DNA from: Lachnoclostridium sp. Marseille-P6806 | GTDB lineage: Bacteria; Bacillota; Clostridia; Lachnospirales; Lachnospiraceae | Direction of reading: 5' to 3' | DNA length: 64,000 nucleotides | Assembly (NCBI RefSeq): GCF_900625025.1 | Contig: NZ_LR130583.1 | Span: 54,998-118,997, forward strand | Part shown: positions 26,035 through 34,720 of the stretch, piece after piece | Numbering within the stretch: position 1 is the stretch's first letter | Layout: each line of letters begins with the position of its first letter | Position numbers and translations under genes: made by a program | The notes under the pieces: generated by a model | The model's database searches: none | Told to the model about the DNA's origin: nothing | What the model saw: only the letters and a program-made list of their open reading frames with translations

Positions 26035-26940
26035 ATGGCTAATGGATTTAAAAAACAAAGTACAAAAACTGCGAGAAGAGTGGCAGTTTCCTACTCGTAT
26101 TTAGCGCCGACGCTGGTGTTGATGCTTATCTTTTTGGTTGTTCCGATTGTGATGGTTATCGGATACACCTTTTTCGATAACGTAATCGTCAATAAAAATC
26201 CGGTTTTTGTAGGAATTAAAAACTACGTGTCTGTTCTTTCGGACAAGAGCTTTTGGCCGGCGGTTGGACATACATTGTATTTTGTAATCATCAGTCTGAT
26301 TGCACATCTGCTTATCGGTATGGTTTTTGCCCTGATTTTAAATACCAGATATTTAAACTATAAAACCAAAGCTTTGTTCCGTGTTCTTTTCGCACTGCCG
26401 TGGATGTTTACCGCATCGGTCATTGCAATAGTCTGGAGAATGATGATGGATCCGAGCGGTGTCCTGAATTATTTTCTTCTTACGTTCCATCTTGCAGACT
26501 CGAAGGTGCTGTTTCTGGCATCAAGAGATTTGGCTCTTTTCTCTGTTACATTGATAAATATATGGTCGGGGTATCCGTTCTATATGATCAGTATCCTTGC
26601 AGGTCTGCAGGGCGTATCTACGGATCTGTATGAAGCAGCAGCACTGGATGGCGCAAATGCTCCTCGGACATTTTTCTATATTACATTGCCTACGATTAAG
26701 CCCATTCTTGTCAGCCTGATGATGCTCGACTTTATCTGGACATTGCAGCAGTTCGCACTGATCTGGATGACAACCGGTGGCGGTCCGGTGAACGCATCAG
26801 AAATGGTAAGTACATACATTTATAAGTACGCTTTCACAAAGTACGAGTACTCAATGGCTTCAACGGCAGCAGTTATCCTGTTAATCGCCTGTACCATTAT
26901 CGGTATTTTCTATGTAAGGCATCAAAGATCGGAGGCATGA
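26035..26940 (+). CDS. Sugar ABC transporter permease (MalF/UgpA type)
   Basis: The 301-residue protein has six membrane segments and the EAA-loop sequence TDLYEAAALDGANAPRTF for ATPase contact. ATG 26035, eight bases after GGGGTAGGGG, is preferred; the open frame from 25981 would translate the intercistronic hairpin. It forms the importer channel with the next gene, which begins one base after its stop. Confidence 0.92.
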   Translation: MANGFKKQSTKTARRVAVSYSYLAPTLVLMLIFLVVPIVMVIGYTFFDNVIVNKNPVFVGIKNYVSVLSDKSFWPAVGHTLYFVIISLIAHLLIGMVFALILNTRYLNYKTKALFRVLFALPWMFTASVIAIVWRMMMDPSGVLNYFLLTFHLADSKVLFLASRDLALFSVTLINIWSGYPFYMISILAGLQGVSTDLYEAAALDGANAPRTFFYITLPTIKPILVSLMMLDFIWTLQQFALIWMTTGGGPVNASEMVSTYIYKYAFTKYEYSMASTAAVILLIACTIIGIFYVRHQRSEA

Positions 26941-26941
26941 C

Positions 26942-27778
26942 ATGGTTGGCAAAAAGAAAGGTTATGTAAAAGCGATTATAATCGTCATCCTTGTTATTGG
27001 TACGCTTTGGGCGGGATTTCCTATCTTCTGGATGCTGGACAATTCGTTCAAGAATAATGCCGACATTTTCACGTTCCCGCCGACATGGTTTTCGAAGACG
27101 TTTGGTTTTAACGCGTACATTAAGATCTTCCAGAACCCGGAAGAGATCCGGTTCTTTATTAACAGCTATGTGATTGCGGCATGCGTGGTTGTGCTCACAT
27201 TGTTCCTCGGAATTCTTGCGGCATATGCCTTTTCAAGATATGACTTCCCGGGGAAAAAGATCATCAACACGCTGATCGTTTCGGTACAGGCAGTTCCTCC
27301 CATTACGCTGCTGATCCCGTACATGAGCCTGATTGTTTCGTTAAAGCTCTATAACACGTACTTTGCGCTGATCTTTACGTACCTGGTTACAAACTTGCCG
27401 TACTGCATTCTGATGACAACCGGTTATTTGAACACTCTGCCAAAAGCATTGGACGAAGCGGTAAAGATCGATGGCGGAAGCAGCTGGACTGCACTGTGGA
27501 AGATTCTTATGCCTACGGCGATCCCCGGTCTTGTGTCGGTAGGTATGTACACCTTCATGCAGGCATGGAACGAATATCTGTTTGCACTTTCTCTGACAAA
27601 AACAAACAGCATGCGTACGGTTCCGGTAGGGATTAACCTTCTGATGGGGCAGCACTCCTATGAGTGGAACCAGATGATGGCTATGAGCGTATTAGGATCG
27701 ATTCCGGTACTTCTTTTGTTCCTGTTCTTCCAGAAGTACTTTATTGCCGGTATGACAGCAGGATCCGTTAAGAGCTGA
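26942..27778 (+). CDS. Sugar ABC transporter permease (MalG/UgpE type)
   Basis: The 278-residue six-helix permease has the EAA motif KALDEAVKIDGGSSWTA and the standard C-terminal GMTAGSVKS. GGAGGC lies just before the start, within the end of the preceding permease, so translation is probably coupled. It completes the importer of the low-G+C operon. Confidence 0.93.
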   Translation: MVGKKKGYVKAIIIVILVIGTLWAGFPIFWMLDNSFKNNADIFTFPPTWFSKTFGFNAYIKIFQNPEEIRFFINSYVIAACVVVLTLFLGILAAYAFSRYDFPGKKIINTLIVSVQAVPPITLLIPYMSLIVSLKLYNTYFALIFTYLVTNLPYCILMTTGYLNTLPKALDEAVKIDGGSSWTALWKILMPTAIPGLVSVGMYTFMQAWNEYLFALSLTKTNSMRTVPVGINLLMGQHSYEWNQMMAMSVLGSIPVLLLFLFFQKYFIAGMTAGSVKS

Positions 27779-27812
27779 TGTGTTTTGTGATTACGGGGTT
27801 GAGAAAGACGAA

Positions 27813-29138
27813 ATGATGACAAAAGAGTTTATCAACAAATACGCTCATGCGCTTGACTCCATGGTGGAAAGAATCGAGAAGCGGAACGCAGGGGAAATAC
27901 TTACGGCGATGGGGTATACGAGCAACTTAGATCTTCTGTGTGACTTTGATGTAGATCGGCTCAATGCTTTGCTGGAAGAGCACATGAAGGGCGAAGACCT
28001 GTTCTCATTAAAAGCTGCATCACTTATCAGAAATATGGACGATTTGCTCCGTACCATCGTCCACTTCTGTATTAACGGAATTGGCGGTGAGGTGGACGTG
28101 GAGAATACGGAGGCTGTGCGCGGAACCTTCCACTTTAACTACGGTATGGGCGGCACGGCTGTACAGGCTGCACTTGCACTTGCGCAGATTGGCGGATGTT
28201 CGCTTGTGCATCTTACGGACGACTCCAAAGAGGTTTGCGAGCTTTTGGATAAGCCGGAGGTCTTTGTAGCGCTGGATGACAATACGATTGGCCATACGAG
28301 CGAAGTTCAGCGGCGAAACGAGCAGGAAATACACTTTATCATTCAGTTCCAGAAGGGGTCGGAGATTCGACTTGGAGATAAAAGTGCAAGAATACCGGTG
28401 TCGAATCGCCTGATTCTTACGAAAGTAACGGTAAACGAAACCGTTCCGCTTTGGGATCCCTACTTTAACTGGATTGAAAAGAATGCTGCGAAGGTGTCCA
28501 GCAACGTGCTGTCGAGTTTTAACTGTTTATTGGATTCGAACGTACTCTTAGAGCGCCTTAAGTATGTAGAGGCACATGTTAACCGGTACAAGGCAAATAA
28601 TCCGGAAGGCATTGTGTACTATGAGGACGCGCATTATCACGACGCGGGTGTTCGAAAGATGCTTCTTGAAACCATATATCCTGCGGTAGATATTGTCGGG
28701 ATGAACGAAGAAGAACTTAAGTATACTTTGCGGCAGATGTATCACGTAGAAGTGGATACGGAAGATGTTCTGTCATGTATAGCGGGGGCCGAGTATTTAA
28801 TCAAAAAGTTTGGCATCAAGAAGGGTATTGTAATCCATACAAAGAATTATGGAATGTATGTTGGAGAGAAGCTGGCGGCAGACATCGAGAGCGGCATCAT
28901 GTATGGAAATATCACCGCCACTTCAAAAGCAGCAAACGGATGGTATGGTACGAAGGAACAGATTCGAGAGGTATTGCAGTATGATATGAGCCTGAAAGGC
29001 ATAGAGTTTTGGGAGACCGTAAGTAAAGCACATTTTAACGAAGAGGTTATTGTCGTTCCGTCCAGGTACATTGATAAGCCAAAATACACGATTGGACTTG
29101 GTGATTCCTTTGTAGGCGGGCTACAGATGTGCTTCTAG
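27813..29138 (+). CDS. ADP-dependent phosphofructokinase/glucokinase family sugar kinase
   Basis: The protein has about 441 residues and resembles the ADP_PFK_GK family, known mostly from archaea, which uses ADP rather than ATP to phosphorylate glucose or fructose-6-phosphate. The substrate-region motif NYGMGGTAVQAALALAQIGG lies in the first third, and VGMNEEELKYTL with the catalytic GLGDSFVGG near the C terminus matches the ribokinase-like active site (Asp of GxGD). The start is uncertain: ATG 27813 or 27816 with a weak GAGAAAG site, or GTG 27780 overlapping the permease stop. Between importer genes and an aldolase, it probably phosphorylates the ketose. ADP as donor is inferred from the family, not shown. 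Confidence 0.8.
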   Translation: MMTKEFINKYAHALDSMVERIEKRNAGEILTAMGYTSNLDLLCDFDVDRLNALLEEHMKGEDLFSLKAASLIRNMDDLLRTIVHFCINGIGGEVDVENTEAVRGTFHFNYGMGGTAVQAALALAQIGGCSLVHLTDDSKEVCELLDKPEVFVALDDNTIGHTSEVQRRNEQEIHFIIQFQKGSEIRLGDKSARIPVSNRLILTKVTVNETVPLWDPYFNWIEKNAAKVSSNVLSSFNCLLDSNVLLERLKYVEAHVNRYKANNPEGIVYYEDAHYHDAGVRKMLLETIYPAVDIVGMNEEELKYTLRQMYHVEVDTEDVLSCIAGAEYLIKKFGIKKGIVIHTKNYGMYVGEKLAADIESGIMYGNITATSKAANGWYGTKEQIREVLQYDMSLKGIEFWETVSKAHFNEEVIVVPSRYIDKPKYTIGLGDSFVGGLQMCF

Positions 29139-29174
29139 CTTCGGAATCCCCCGCCAATAACAAGAGAGGAGTTT

Positions 29175-29966
29175 ATGGATAACAGTATTTTGAATCTGGA
29201 AGTAGCTGAAGTTGTTCGTATCAGGTATAAGGATGCACTGCCTGCTGCCAAAAAGGTGATGGACTATATCGTACGCCATCCGCAGGACGTGATAAATTAT
29301 ACCGTTTCCGACCTTGCAAATCTATGTGGAACAAGCGTTGCGTCTGTCGTTCGGGCCTGTCACTGGCTTGGATATGATGGATATAAGCAGTTAAAAACGT
29401 GTCTCGCAAGAGACCTTGGGAAAAGAGATATGTCGCTTACGAGTGACGTATCAGAAAGCGCTGTCGCAGAGTCCTTGAACGAGCTGTCAAATTCCATCAA
29501 AGCTATGCAGCAGATCATTGACGAGGATGCGATCAGAGAAAGCGTGAAAAAGCTAAAGGCAGCAGGGCATGCACATGTTGTTGCGGCGGGTAATACGGCA
29601 AACTTATCGCAGTACATTGGTTTTCGCCTGGAAAGAGTCGGTATTAAAAGCTCTTATTACAGCGAGCCGGCGTACATCTTAAACAAGATAAGCTTTGCCG
29701 ATCCAGGAGATGTCGTACTAGCCATATCAAAGTCTGGCGCATCGCAGTCGGTACTAGATGCGGTCAATCTGGCAAAAGAGAAGGAACTGGATGTGATCGT
29801 GATAACGGCAGCAAGCGGTTCGGAGCTTGCCTCTATGGCAGATGTGCTTCTTTTAAGCGGAGAGGCAAAGGGGCTGGGGCATCTGCACAAGTCGTACTCA
29901 TATTTTGATGAGTTTGTTATTGCGGAAGTCATTGTCGATCTTGTTATAAACGGAGAGGTGGAGTAG
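29175..29966 (+). CDS. MurR/RpiR family transcriptional regulator
   Basis: The 263-residue protein has an N-terminal HTH_6 domain (VMDYIVRHPQDVINYTVSDL and RACHWLGYDGYKQLK) and a C-terminal SIS sugar-phosphate-binding domain (about residues 105-240) with AISKSGASQSVLDAV. GAGAGGAG precedes the ATG. It sits inside the operon between kinase and aldolase. It probably binds the 32-bp palindrome at the promoter and is released by a phosphorylated intermediate of the pathway. Confidence 0.93.
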   Translation: MDNSILNLEVAEVVRIRYKDALPAAKKVMDYIVRHPQDVINYTVSDLANLCGTSVASVVRACHWLGYDGYKQLKTCLARDLGKRDMSLTSDVSESAVAESLNELSNSIKAMQQIIDEDAIRESVKKLKAAGHAHVVAAGNTANLSQYIGFRLERVGIKSSYYSEPAYILNKISFADPGDVVLAISKSGASQSVLDAVNLAKEKELDVIVITAASGSELASMADVLLLSGEAKGLGHLHKSYSYFDEFVIAEVIVDLVINGEVE

Positions 29967-29982
29967 GTAGTGAAAGGTAACA

Positions 29983-29998
29983 TCGGCCAAAAGGCCGT
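29983..29998 (+). other. Short intercistronic hairpin between regulator and aldolase
   Basis: CGGCC-AAAA-GGCCG forms a small stable stem 15 bp after the RpiR stop codon, followed by an AT-rich run ending in TTTATTTTT. It could partly reduce readthrough or mark an mRNA processing point. Confidence 0.45.
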
Positions 29999-30032
29999 TG
30001 CATAAATGCTTTATTTTTAGGAGGGTAAGGAT

Positions 30033-31010
30033 ATGTTGCTAAACATGAAAGAGTTGTTAGAGGTTGCGGACAAGAATCATTTTGCTGTACCCGCGTTTAA
30101 CATTGCGGACTATGCGATGTTCAACGGAATTATGGATATTTCCGAAAAGCTGAATGCTCCGGTTATTATCGAAATTCACCCGACTGAGCTTCGCCATATC
30201 GGGTCAGACGCTATTGCTGCAATGGAAAAGAGAATCTCCACATCCCCGATTCCGGCAGTTATCCATCTCGATCACGGCGCATCGTTTGAAGATGTTATGG
30301 GCGCTATCCGGGCAGGATTTTCTTCTGTTATGATTGATGCTTCTTCTCTTTCTTTTGAGGATAATGTAGCTATTTCGAAAAAGGTGGTTGAGGCTGCACA
30401 TGCTGCCATTTCTTATACAACAGTAGAAGATGATAGTGATCCGAGAAAGGGCACAAACACAGAGGACAAAAAGCAGTGGCACTATGCACAGTCCTACAAG
30501 TTCGCGGATGTTTCCGTAGAGGCAGAGCTTGGAACCATTGGTGTTATCGACGAGAAAGCAAAGGTGGTTGATAGCTCCGTTATTAAATACACTGAGCCGG
30601 AAGACGCTGTAAGATTCGTAAAAGAGACCGGTGTTGATACGCTTGCGGTTGCTATCGGAACTTGCCACGGTGATTATCCGAAGGATCAGATCCCGGAGCT
30701 TAAGCTGGATCGTTTGCAGGCAATCAAGAAGGCACTTGTAGATGCGGGTCTGGACACAAAGCTTGTTCTTCACGGCGGATCCGGTAATAAGCCGGAAGAA
30801 CTACAGGAAGCGGCAAAGCTTGGAATCAGCAAGATTAACATTTCTACAGACATCAAGAAACCGTACTATCTCACAATGAGAGAAGTGTTAAAAGATATGG
30901 GACTGCGTGAACCGAATTCAATCCAGCCTCCGTGCATTCAGGCAATGCAGGAAGTGGCTGCAGAGAGAATCCGGTGGTTTGGCTCCGAAGGCAAGGCTTC
31001 TTTGTATTGA
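30033..31010 (+). CDS. Class II (zinc) ketose-phosphate aldolase
   Basis: The 325-residue aldolase is of the FbaA/GatY/KbaY family. Visible residues are catalytic Asp80 and zinc ligand His81 (HLDHG), EAELGTIG, zinc ligand His212 (GTCHGDYP) and His247 (LHGGSG), with the phosphate site NISTDIKK. It cleaves a ketose phosphate to dihydroxyacetone phosphate and an aldehyde. About 30-35 extra residues (roughly 127-158, rich in Asp, Lys and Trp) lie just before EAELG, where typical GatY proteins have a short GV-S link. AGGAGGGT precedes the ATG. The kinase two genes upstream should supply its substrate. Confidence 0.88.
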   Translation: MLLNMKELLEVADKNHFAVPAFNIADYAMFNGIMDISEKLNAPVIIEIHPTELRHIGSDAIAAMEKRISTSPIPAVIHLDHGASFEDVMGAIRAGFSSVMIDASSLSFEDNVAISKKVVEAAHAAISYTTVEDDSDPRKGTNTEDKKQWHYAQSYKFADVSVEAELGTIGVIDEKAKVVDSSVIKYTEPEDAVRFVKETGVDTLAVAIGTCHGDYPKDQIPELKLDRLQAIKKALVDAGLDTKLVLHGGSGNKPEELQEAAKLGISKINISTDIKKPYYLTMREVLKDMGLREPNSIQPPCIQAMQEVAAERIRWFGSEGKASLY

Positions 31011-31024
31011 TGTAGTTTAGCGGG

Positions 31025-31060
31025 TGCCAGTATTGCTGATAGCAGTGCTGGCATTTGTTT
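31025..31060 (+). terminator. Hairpin/terminator after the aldolase gene
   Basis: TGCCAGTATTGCT (31025-31037) pairs with AGCAGTGCTGGCA (31041-31053) with two G-T wobbles, followed by TTTGTTTT. The mutarotase and isomerase downstream continue in the same direction, so it is probably a partial terminator that lowers their expression. Confidence 0.7.
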
Positions 31061-31082
31061 TATACGAAGAAAGGAAGATACC

Positions 31083-31952
31083 ATGCTTTCTTTATTATCG
31101 AATGAGCAGCTAGATATCGTGACCTCTTCTACGGGAGCGGAGCTGCTTTCTGTGACATGTAATGGCAAGGAATATATATGGCAGGGGAGCAAGGCGTATT
31201 GGGAATATCATGCACCTGTGCTCTTCCCATATGTAGGTAGGCTCACGGATGATCGGTATACCTATAACGGACAGATGCATAAGCTGAAGATACATGGGTT
31301 CGCTATGGATTCCGAGTTCTCGGTCGTTGAGAGGACTGATGCGTGTATTGTGTACGAATTGCAGGATAATAGCGACACGTACGAGGTATTCCCGTTCCAC
31401 TTTAAGCTGCGGGTTGCATATACGCTGCAGGAGTCCACAGTGGAAGTGCTGTATACGGTAGTGAATGAGTCTGATGAGATGATGCATTTCGGGATTGGTG
31501 CGCATCCCGGATTTAACGTGCCGCTAGAGGATGGAGAGGGGTTTGAGGATTATTTGATCAAATTCTTAGGTGGGAGCGAACCGGACCGTGTGCTGTTTTC
31601 GGACCGTGTGTTATTGAATGGGTCGAGCGAACCGTATTCGCTTCAAAATTCCTGCATACGACTGCGTCACGATTTGTTCGATAACGATGCGATCGTGCTG
31701 CAGAACATGGGGTACCGTGTGAGCTTGGAATCGCAGAAGAGCACGAGGAAGGTAACATTAACGTATCCTGGCATGCCATACCTTGGTATTTGGCATGCAA
31801 ACAAAACGAAGGCACCGTATGTGTGCATAGAGCCGTGGGCATCACTTCCTTCTCGAGATGGCGTTTATGAGGATCTTGCGTGTAAGAGCGCTCTAATACA
31901 TCTTCCTGTTGGGGAAGTCTATACCAATAAGTGGTTGATGGAATTCCAGTAA
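31083..31952 (+). CDS. Aldose 1-epimerase (mutarotase) family protein
   Basis: The protein has 289 residues in the galactose-mutarotase-like beta-sandwich family, LacX-type. Recognisable segments are ARGAEL-like STGAELLSVTCNGKEYIWQG, the catalytic-His region FGIGAHPGFNVPL and a late Glu in CIEPWASLPSR. It equilibrates alpha and beta anomers of an aldose before isomerisation. GAAAGGAAG precedes the ATG. Its place beside the D-lyxose-isomerase-like gene supports an aldose as the imported sugar. Confidence 0.88.
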   Translation: MLSLLSNEQLDIVTSSTGAELLSVTCNGKEYIWQGSKAYWEYHAPVLFPYVGRLTDDRYTYNGQMHKLKIHGFAMDSEFSVVERTDACIVYELQDNSDTYEVFPFHFKLRVAYTLQESTVEVLYTVVNESDEMMHFGIGAHPGFNVPLEDGEGFEDYLIKFLGGSEPDRVLFSDRVLLNGSSEPYSLQNSCIRLRHDLFDNDAIVLQNMGYRVSLESQKSTRKVTLTYPGMPYLGIWHANKTKAPYVCIEPWASLPSRDGVYEDLACKSALIHLPVGEVYTNKWLMEFQ

Positions 31953-31972
31953 GGCAAAGGGGGAATAGGGCC

Positions 31973-32656
31973 GTGAAACGATCAGAGATAAATCAGGTTA
32001 TAAAAGATATGGAAAAGCTTGCTGCTGATTGCGGATTCAAGATGCCGGGGTTTGCATCCTGGACAGCGGAAGAGTGGAAAAGCTGCGGGCACGAGTATGA
32101 TGAGATAAGAGATAATAAGCTTGGCTGGGACATCACAGACTTTGGACTAGGAGATTTTTGGGACTGGGGATTTGGACTTTTCACGATACGGAACGGAAAT
32201 CTTGCCATGCCGGACAAATATCCAAAATCGTACGCTGAAAAGCTGCTGGCAATGTATCCGGGTCAAAAGGCGCAGATCCATTATCACGTAGCCAAGATGG
32301 AAGATATCATTAATCGTGGAGGCAACGATATAATAATTAAGGTTTGGAATGGTTCGAAGGAAAAAGAGCTGTTGGATACAGATGTCACGGTTTATACGGA
32401 CGGAAAGAAATACACTGCGCCTGCCGGCACCGAGGTGCTGCTGCATCCGGGTGATAGCATCACGATCACACCCTATTTGTTCCATGAGTTTATCATGCCG
32501 ACGGCTGGTGGAATGGCGCTGCTTGGAGAGGTTTCCCAGTGTAACGACGACGATAACGATAATTTTTGGTACGACAGTAGGGTTGGACGTTTCCCGACGG
32601 TAGATGAGGATGAGGCTCCGTATCGTTTGTTGTGCACTGAATATCCGAGGATGTGA
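31973..32656 (+). CDS. D-lyxose ketol-isomerase family (cupin) sugar isomerase
   Basis: The 227-residue protein closely matches the cupin D-lyxose isomerase family, which converts D-lyxose to D-xylulose and D-mannose to D-fructose using one divalent metal. The likely metal ligands are His103, His105, Glu110 (QIHYHVAKME) and His171 (LFHEF). The GTG start at 31973 is the only good one, after AAAGGGGGAA. It is the last intact gene of the operon, with no kinase-specific overlap, and it stops about 90 bp before the IS1634-type relic. The physiological substrate could be mannose, lyxose or a modified aldose. Confidence 0.88.
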   Translation: MKRSEINQVIKDMEKLAADCGFKMPGFASWTAEEWKSCGHEYDEIRDNKLGWDITDFGLGDFWDWGFGLFTIRNGNLAMPDKYPKSYAEKLLAMYPGQKAQIHYHVAKMEDIINRGGNDIIIKVWNGSKEKELLDTDVTVYTDGKKYTAPAGTEVLLHPGDSITITPYLFHEFIMPTAGGMALLGEVSQCNDDDNDNFWYDSRVGRFPTVDEDEAPYRLLCTEYPRM

Positions 32657-32749
32657 GCGCGAGATCGCAAGACAAGCAGAGGTTGGATGAGATAACCATA
32701 AGTTCTAGAAGAACCGCAAGTAGGTGGATGTATTTCCGCTTGCTTCGCG

Positions 32750-33038
32750 GAGTATAATCCCATATTTGACAGTAGAAAAGCTGCGAGGCCTTCAGATACA
32801 AGGCTTTCACAGCTTTTATGATGCATAAAAATGTAGCTAGATATTACTTCTTTTTCTTGGTCAGCCTGATGACCTGCTTCATGTTCACATCAGATAGGAT
32901 TTCGTAGTCGGTTCTGAATCCAAAGGCTTCATGCAGTGCGTCCGGCAGATCTGTTCTTGTGTATGCAGGAAGGTACCCTTGTTTCTCTCCGGGACGATAC
33001 ATGTTCATTTCTTTCAAGGCGTGGAGAATCTTTTTACA
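32750..33038 (-). mobile_element. Decayed IS1634-type insertion sequence, copy 2 (3' part)
   Basis: The terminal 28 bases (32750-32777) match 16672-16699 at 26 positions. An imperfect hairpin in 32774-32818 ends in TTTT. The element is cut at 33038, where the transposase frame changes directly into permease sequence. Confidence 0.75.
32844..33038 (-). pseudogene. IS1634 family transposase, last 65 residues
   Basis: The surviving C-terminal tail (CKKILHALKEMNMYRPGEK, then GYLPAYTRTDLPDALHEAFG and FRTDYEILSDVN) aligns along its length with the end of the fragment at 16778-17251. It is a related but not identical copy. All catalytic residues are gone. The cut point at 33038 is sharp and defines the right boundary of the low-G+C island. 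Confidence 0.85.
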
Positions 33039-33040
33039 AG

Positions 33041-33265
33041 AACTTCGGCCTGTTTTATCAGGTTCCCATGAACCAGGGGGCATTGTATGCCACGACGCAG
33101 ACCATCGATACCTATGTTTACAGGGGATTGCTTCAGCTTGGCAATATCTCCATGTCGGCGGCCGCCGGCTTCTATCAGTCCGTGATCGGCTTTGCGCTGC
33201 TCCTCGCAGCCAATGCGGTCGTGCGAAGGCTCGATGCGGAATTCGGCCCTGTGGGAAAACCTGGT
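33041..33265 (+). pseudogene. LplB-type ABC permease, C-terminal fragment
   Basis: About 75 residues survive. TTQTIDTYVYRGLLQLGNIS and AAGFYQSVIGFALLLAANAV match the last two membrane segments of LplB/YtrF-type polysaccharide permeases, including the conserved end VVRRLDAEF. G+C is again high, as in the resident chromosome. The first three quarters of the gene were lost at the IS junction, so this gene was cut when the island or IS arrived. Confidence 0.75.
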
Positions 33266-33317
33266 GCGGACAATACTGGTGTGAACAATCACGCGGATGC
33301 GACGATTTGCTCCGAAG

Positions 33318-33690
33318 CTTGAATCGCCCCCGTCGCTGCTGATGAGTGCGTTCAATGTCATGCTGATGAAGAGCTACTTTGTCACGGCCGTCCCGTACGA
33401 GATCATCGAGGCGGCGGAGATCGACGGCGCATCCGCGCTCAGGACGCTTTCCGCTGTCGTGGTGCCGATGGCGAGGCCTATTATCGCGACCATTGCCCTT
33501 TTTGCGGGGCTGCGTTACTGGAACGACTGGAACAACGGATATATTTATCTGGTCAAGAGAACAGACCTGTTCAGTATTCAGAATCTTCTGAACCGTCTGA
33601 TGCAGAACATCAATTCGCTGGCACAGAATGCAAGCGAGGTGGCCAGCGTCAGCGCAGGGCTCTCGGAAATCCCCTCCGTCACGGTACGAT
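33318..33690 (+). pseudogene. LplC/CarB-type ABC permease, internal fragment
   Basis: About 120 residues with PYEIIEAAEIDGASALRTL (EAA loop) and NRLMQNINSLAQNASEVAS match the second permease of LplABC-type importers. Both the N-terminal half and the final membrane segment are missing. The end, SVTVR, is joined out of frame to the next broken gene, so a deletion occurred here too. Confidence 0.75.
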
Positions 33691-34720
33691 CATTACCCAG
33701 GACACGGAGGTTGACGACCAGAACTCGCTGCGCCATTTTCTTTTGTACAGCAATGAGGTCGAATTGGAAGGCATCGTCCAGACGTCCTCTATGTTCCACT
33801 GGCAGGGCTTCCCGGCGCGAAGACGCCGGAGCTGCGAAGAAACAATCTCACGGGAGAACCGGAACTCTGTCCCGCGTATGACCGGCCGTATCGCTGGATC
33901 GGTACGTCATGGATGTGGGAGCAGATCGACGCGTATAAAAAGATCTATGCGAATCTCACGAAGCACGCGGAGGGGTAGGGTACCCTGCGCCGGACTATCT
34001 GCGCAGCATCACGAAGATTGGGAATGTCGGACATGAGGGCGAAATGGAGCTTCATACCGATGGCTCGGAGCTGATCCGCGAGCGTATCCCTGCGGAGGAT
34101 GAGCAACCTCTGTTCATCCAGCTCTGGGGAGGAGCCAATACCGTCGTCCGCGCGCTGAAAGACATCGAGGAGCGGTACGCGGACGGAGCGGACTGCGAAA
34201 GCAAGGATACGCTTCGGGCCGCCTTTATGGACAAATATATTCTTCATGGAAACGTCCCGCTGCTGGACGGATACTGCACGTACATGGACGGGACGCGCTA
34301 TGAGGGAGAACCGGAGGAGGGACAGTTCGGGACGAATCCGGAGCTTCTGTCTCTTGTGAACGGTTGGCTTCCCGGCGCAGGCTCCTTTAAGGCGCACGAT
34401 TTCTTGTCGGAGGGGGATTCTCCCTGCGGCTTCTTCCTCTTTGACCGGGGCTTCCGCACGGCGGAAACGGAATCCATGTGGCCCTTTGTCGCGGATATTC
34501 AGTGGGATTTTGCGGCGAGACCAGATGGTGCATCGAGGAAGATGATTCCAAAGTAAGACATGCGCCGCGGCTTACGATTGCCGAAGGGCTGGACGCGGCG
34601 GCCGGAGCGGTCATCGAGACAGAGGAAGCCGGAGAGACGGCGGAGACGTCCGCCGGAACGGGATGGGAGTGCGACCGAAGCAGACGCCTGCCTTATCGGC
34701 AGGAGAGCCTGTGAAGCATC
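33684..34720 (+). pseudogene. DUF1593 nucleoside-hydrolase-like protein, frameshifted
   Basis: Pieces of one protein can be followed through three frames: TQDTEVDDQNSLRHFLLYSN, then WIGTSWMWEQIDAYKKIYAN, an in-frame TAG at about 33976, then YPAPDYLRSITKIGNVG and the long segment FIQLWGGANTVVRAL to GTNPELLSLVNGWLPG, and finally HAPRLTIAEG in another frame. The DxEVDDQNSL and WGG motifs fit the DUF1593 (nucleoside hydrolase-like, cellulose-binding-protein) family. At least three frameshifts and one stop make it inactive. Confidence 0.65.

Noticed and set aside
24523..32656. Assignment of the island to sulfoquinovose degradation
   Set aside because: The isomerase-kinase-aldolase order fits, but there is no sulfoquinovosidase, sulfolactaldehyde reductase or sulfonate exporter in the window; kept only as one hypothesis.
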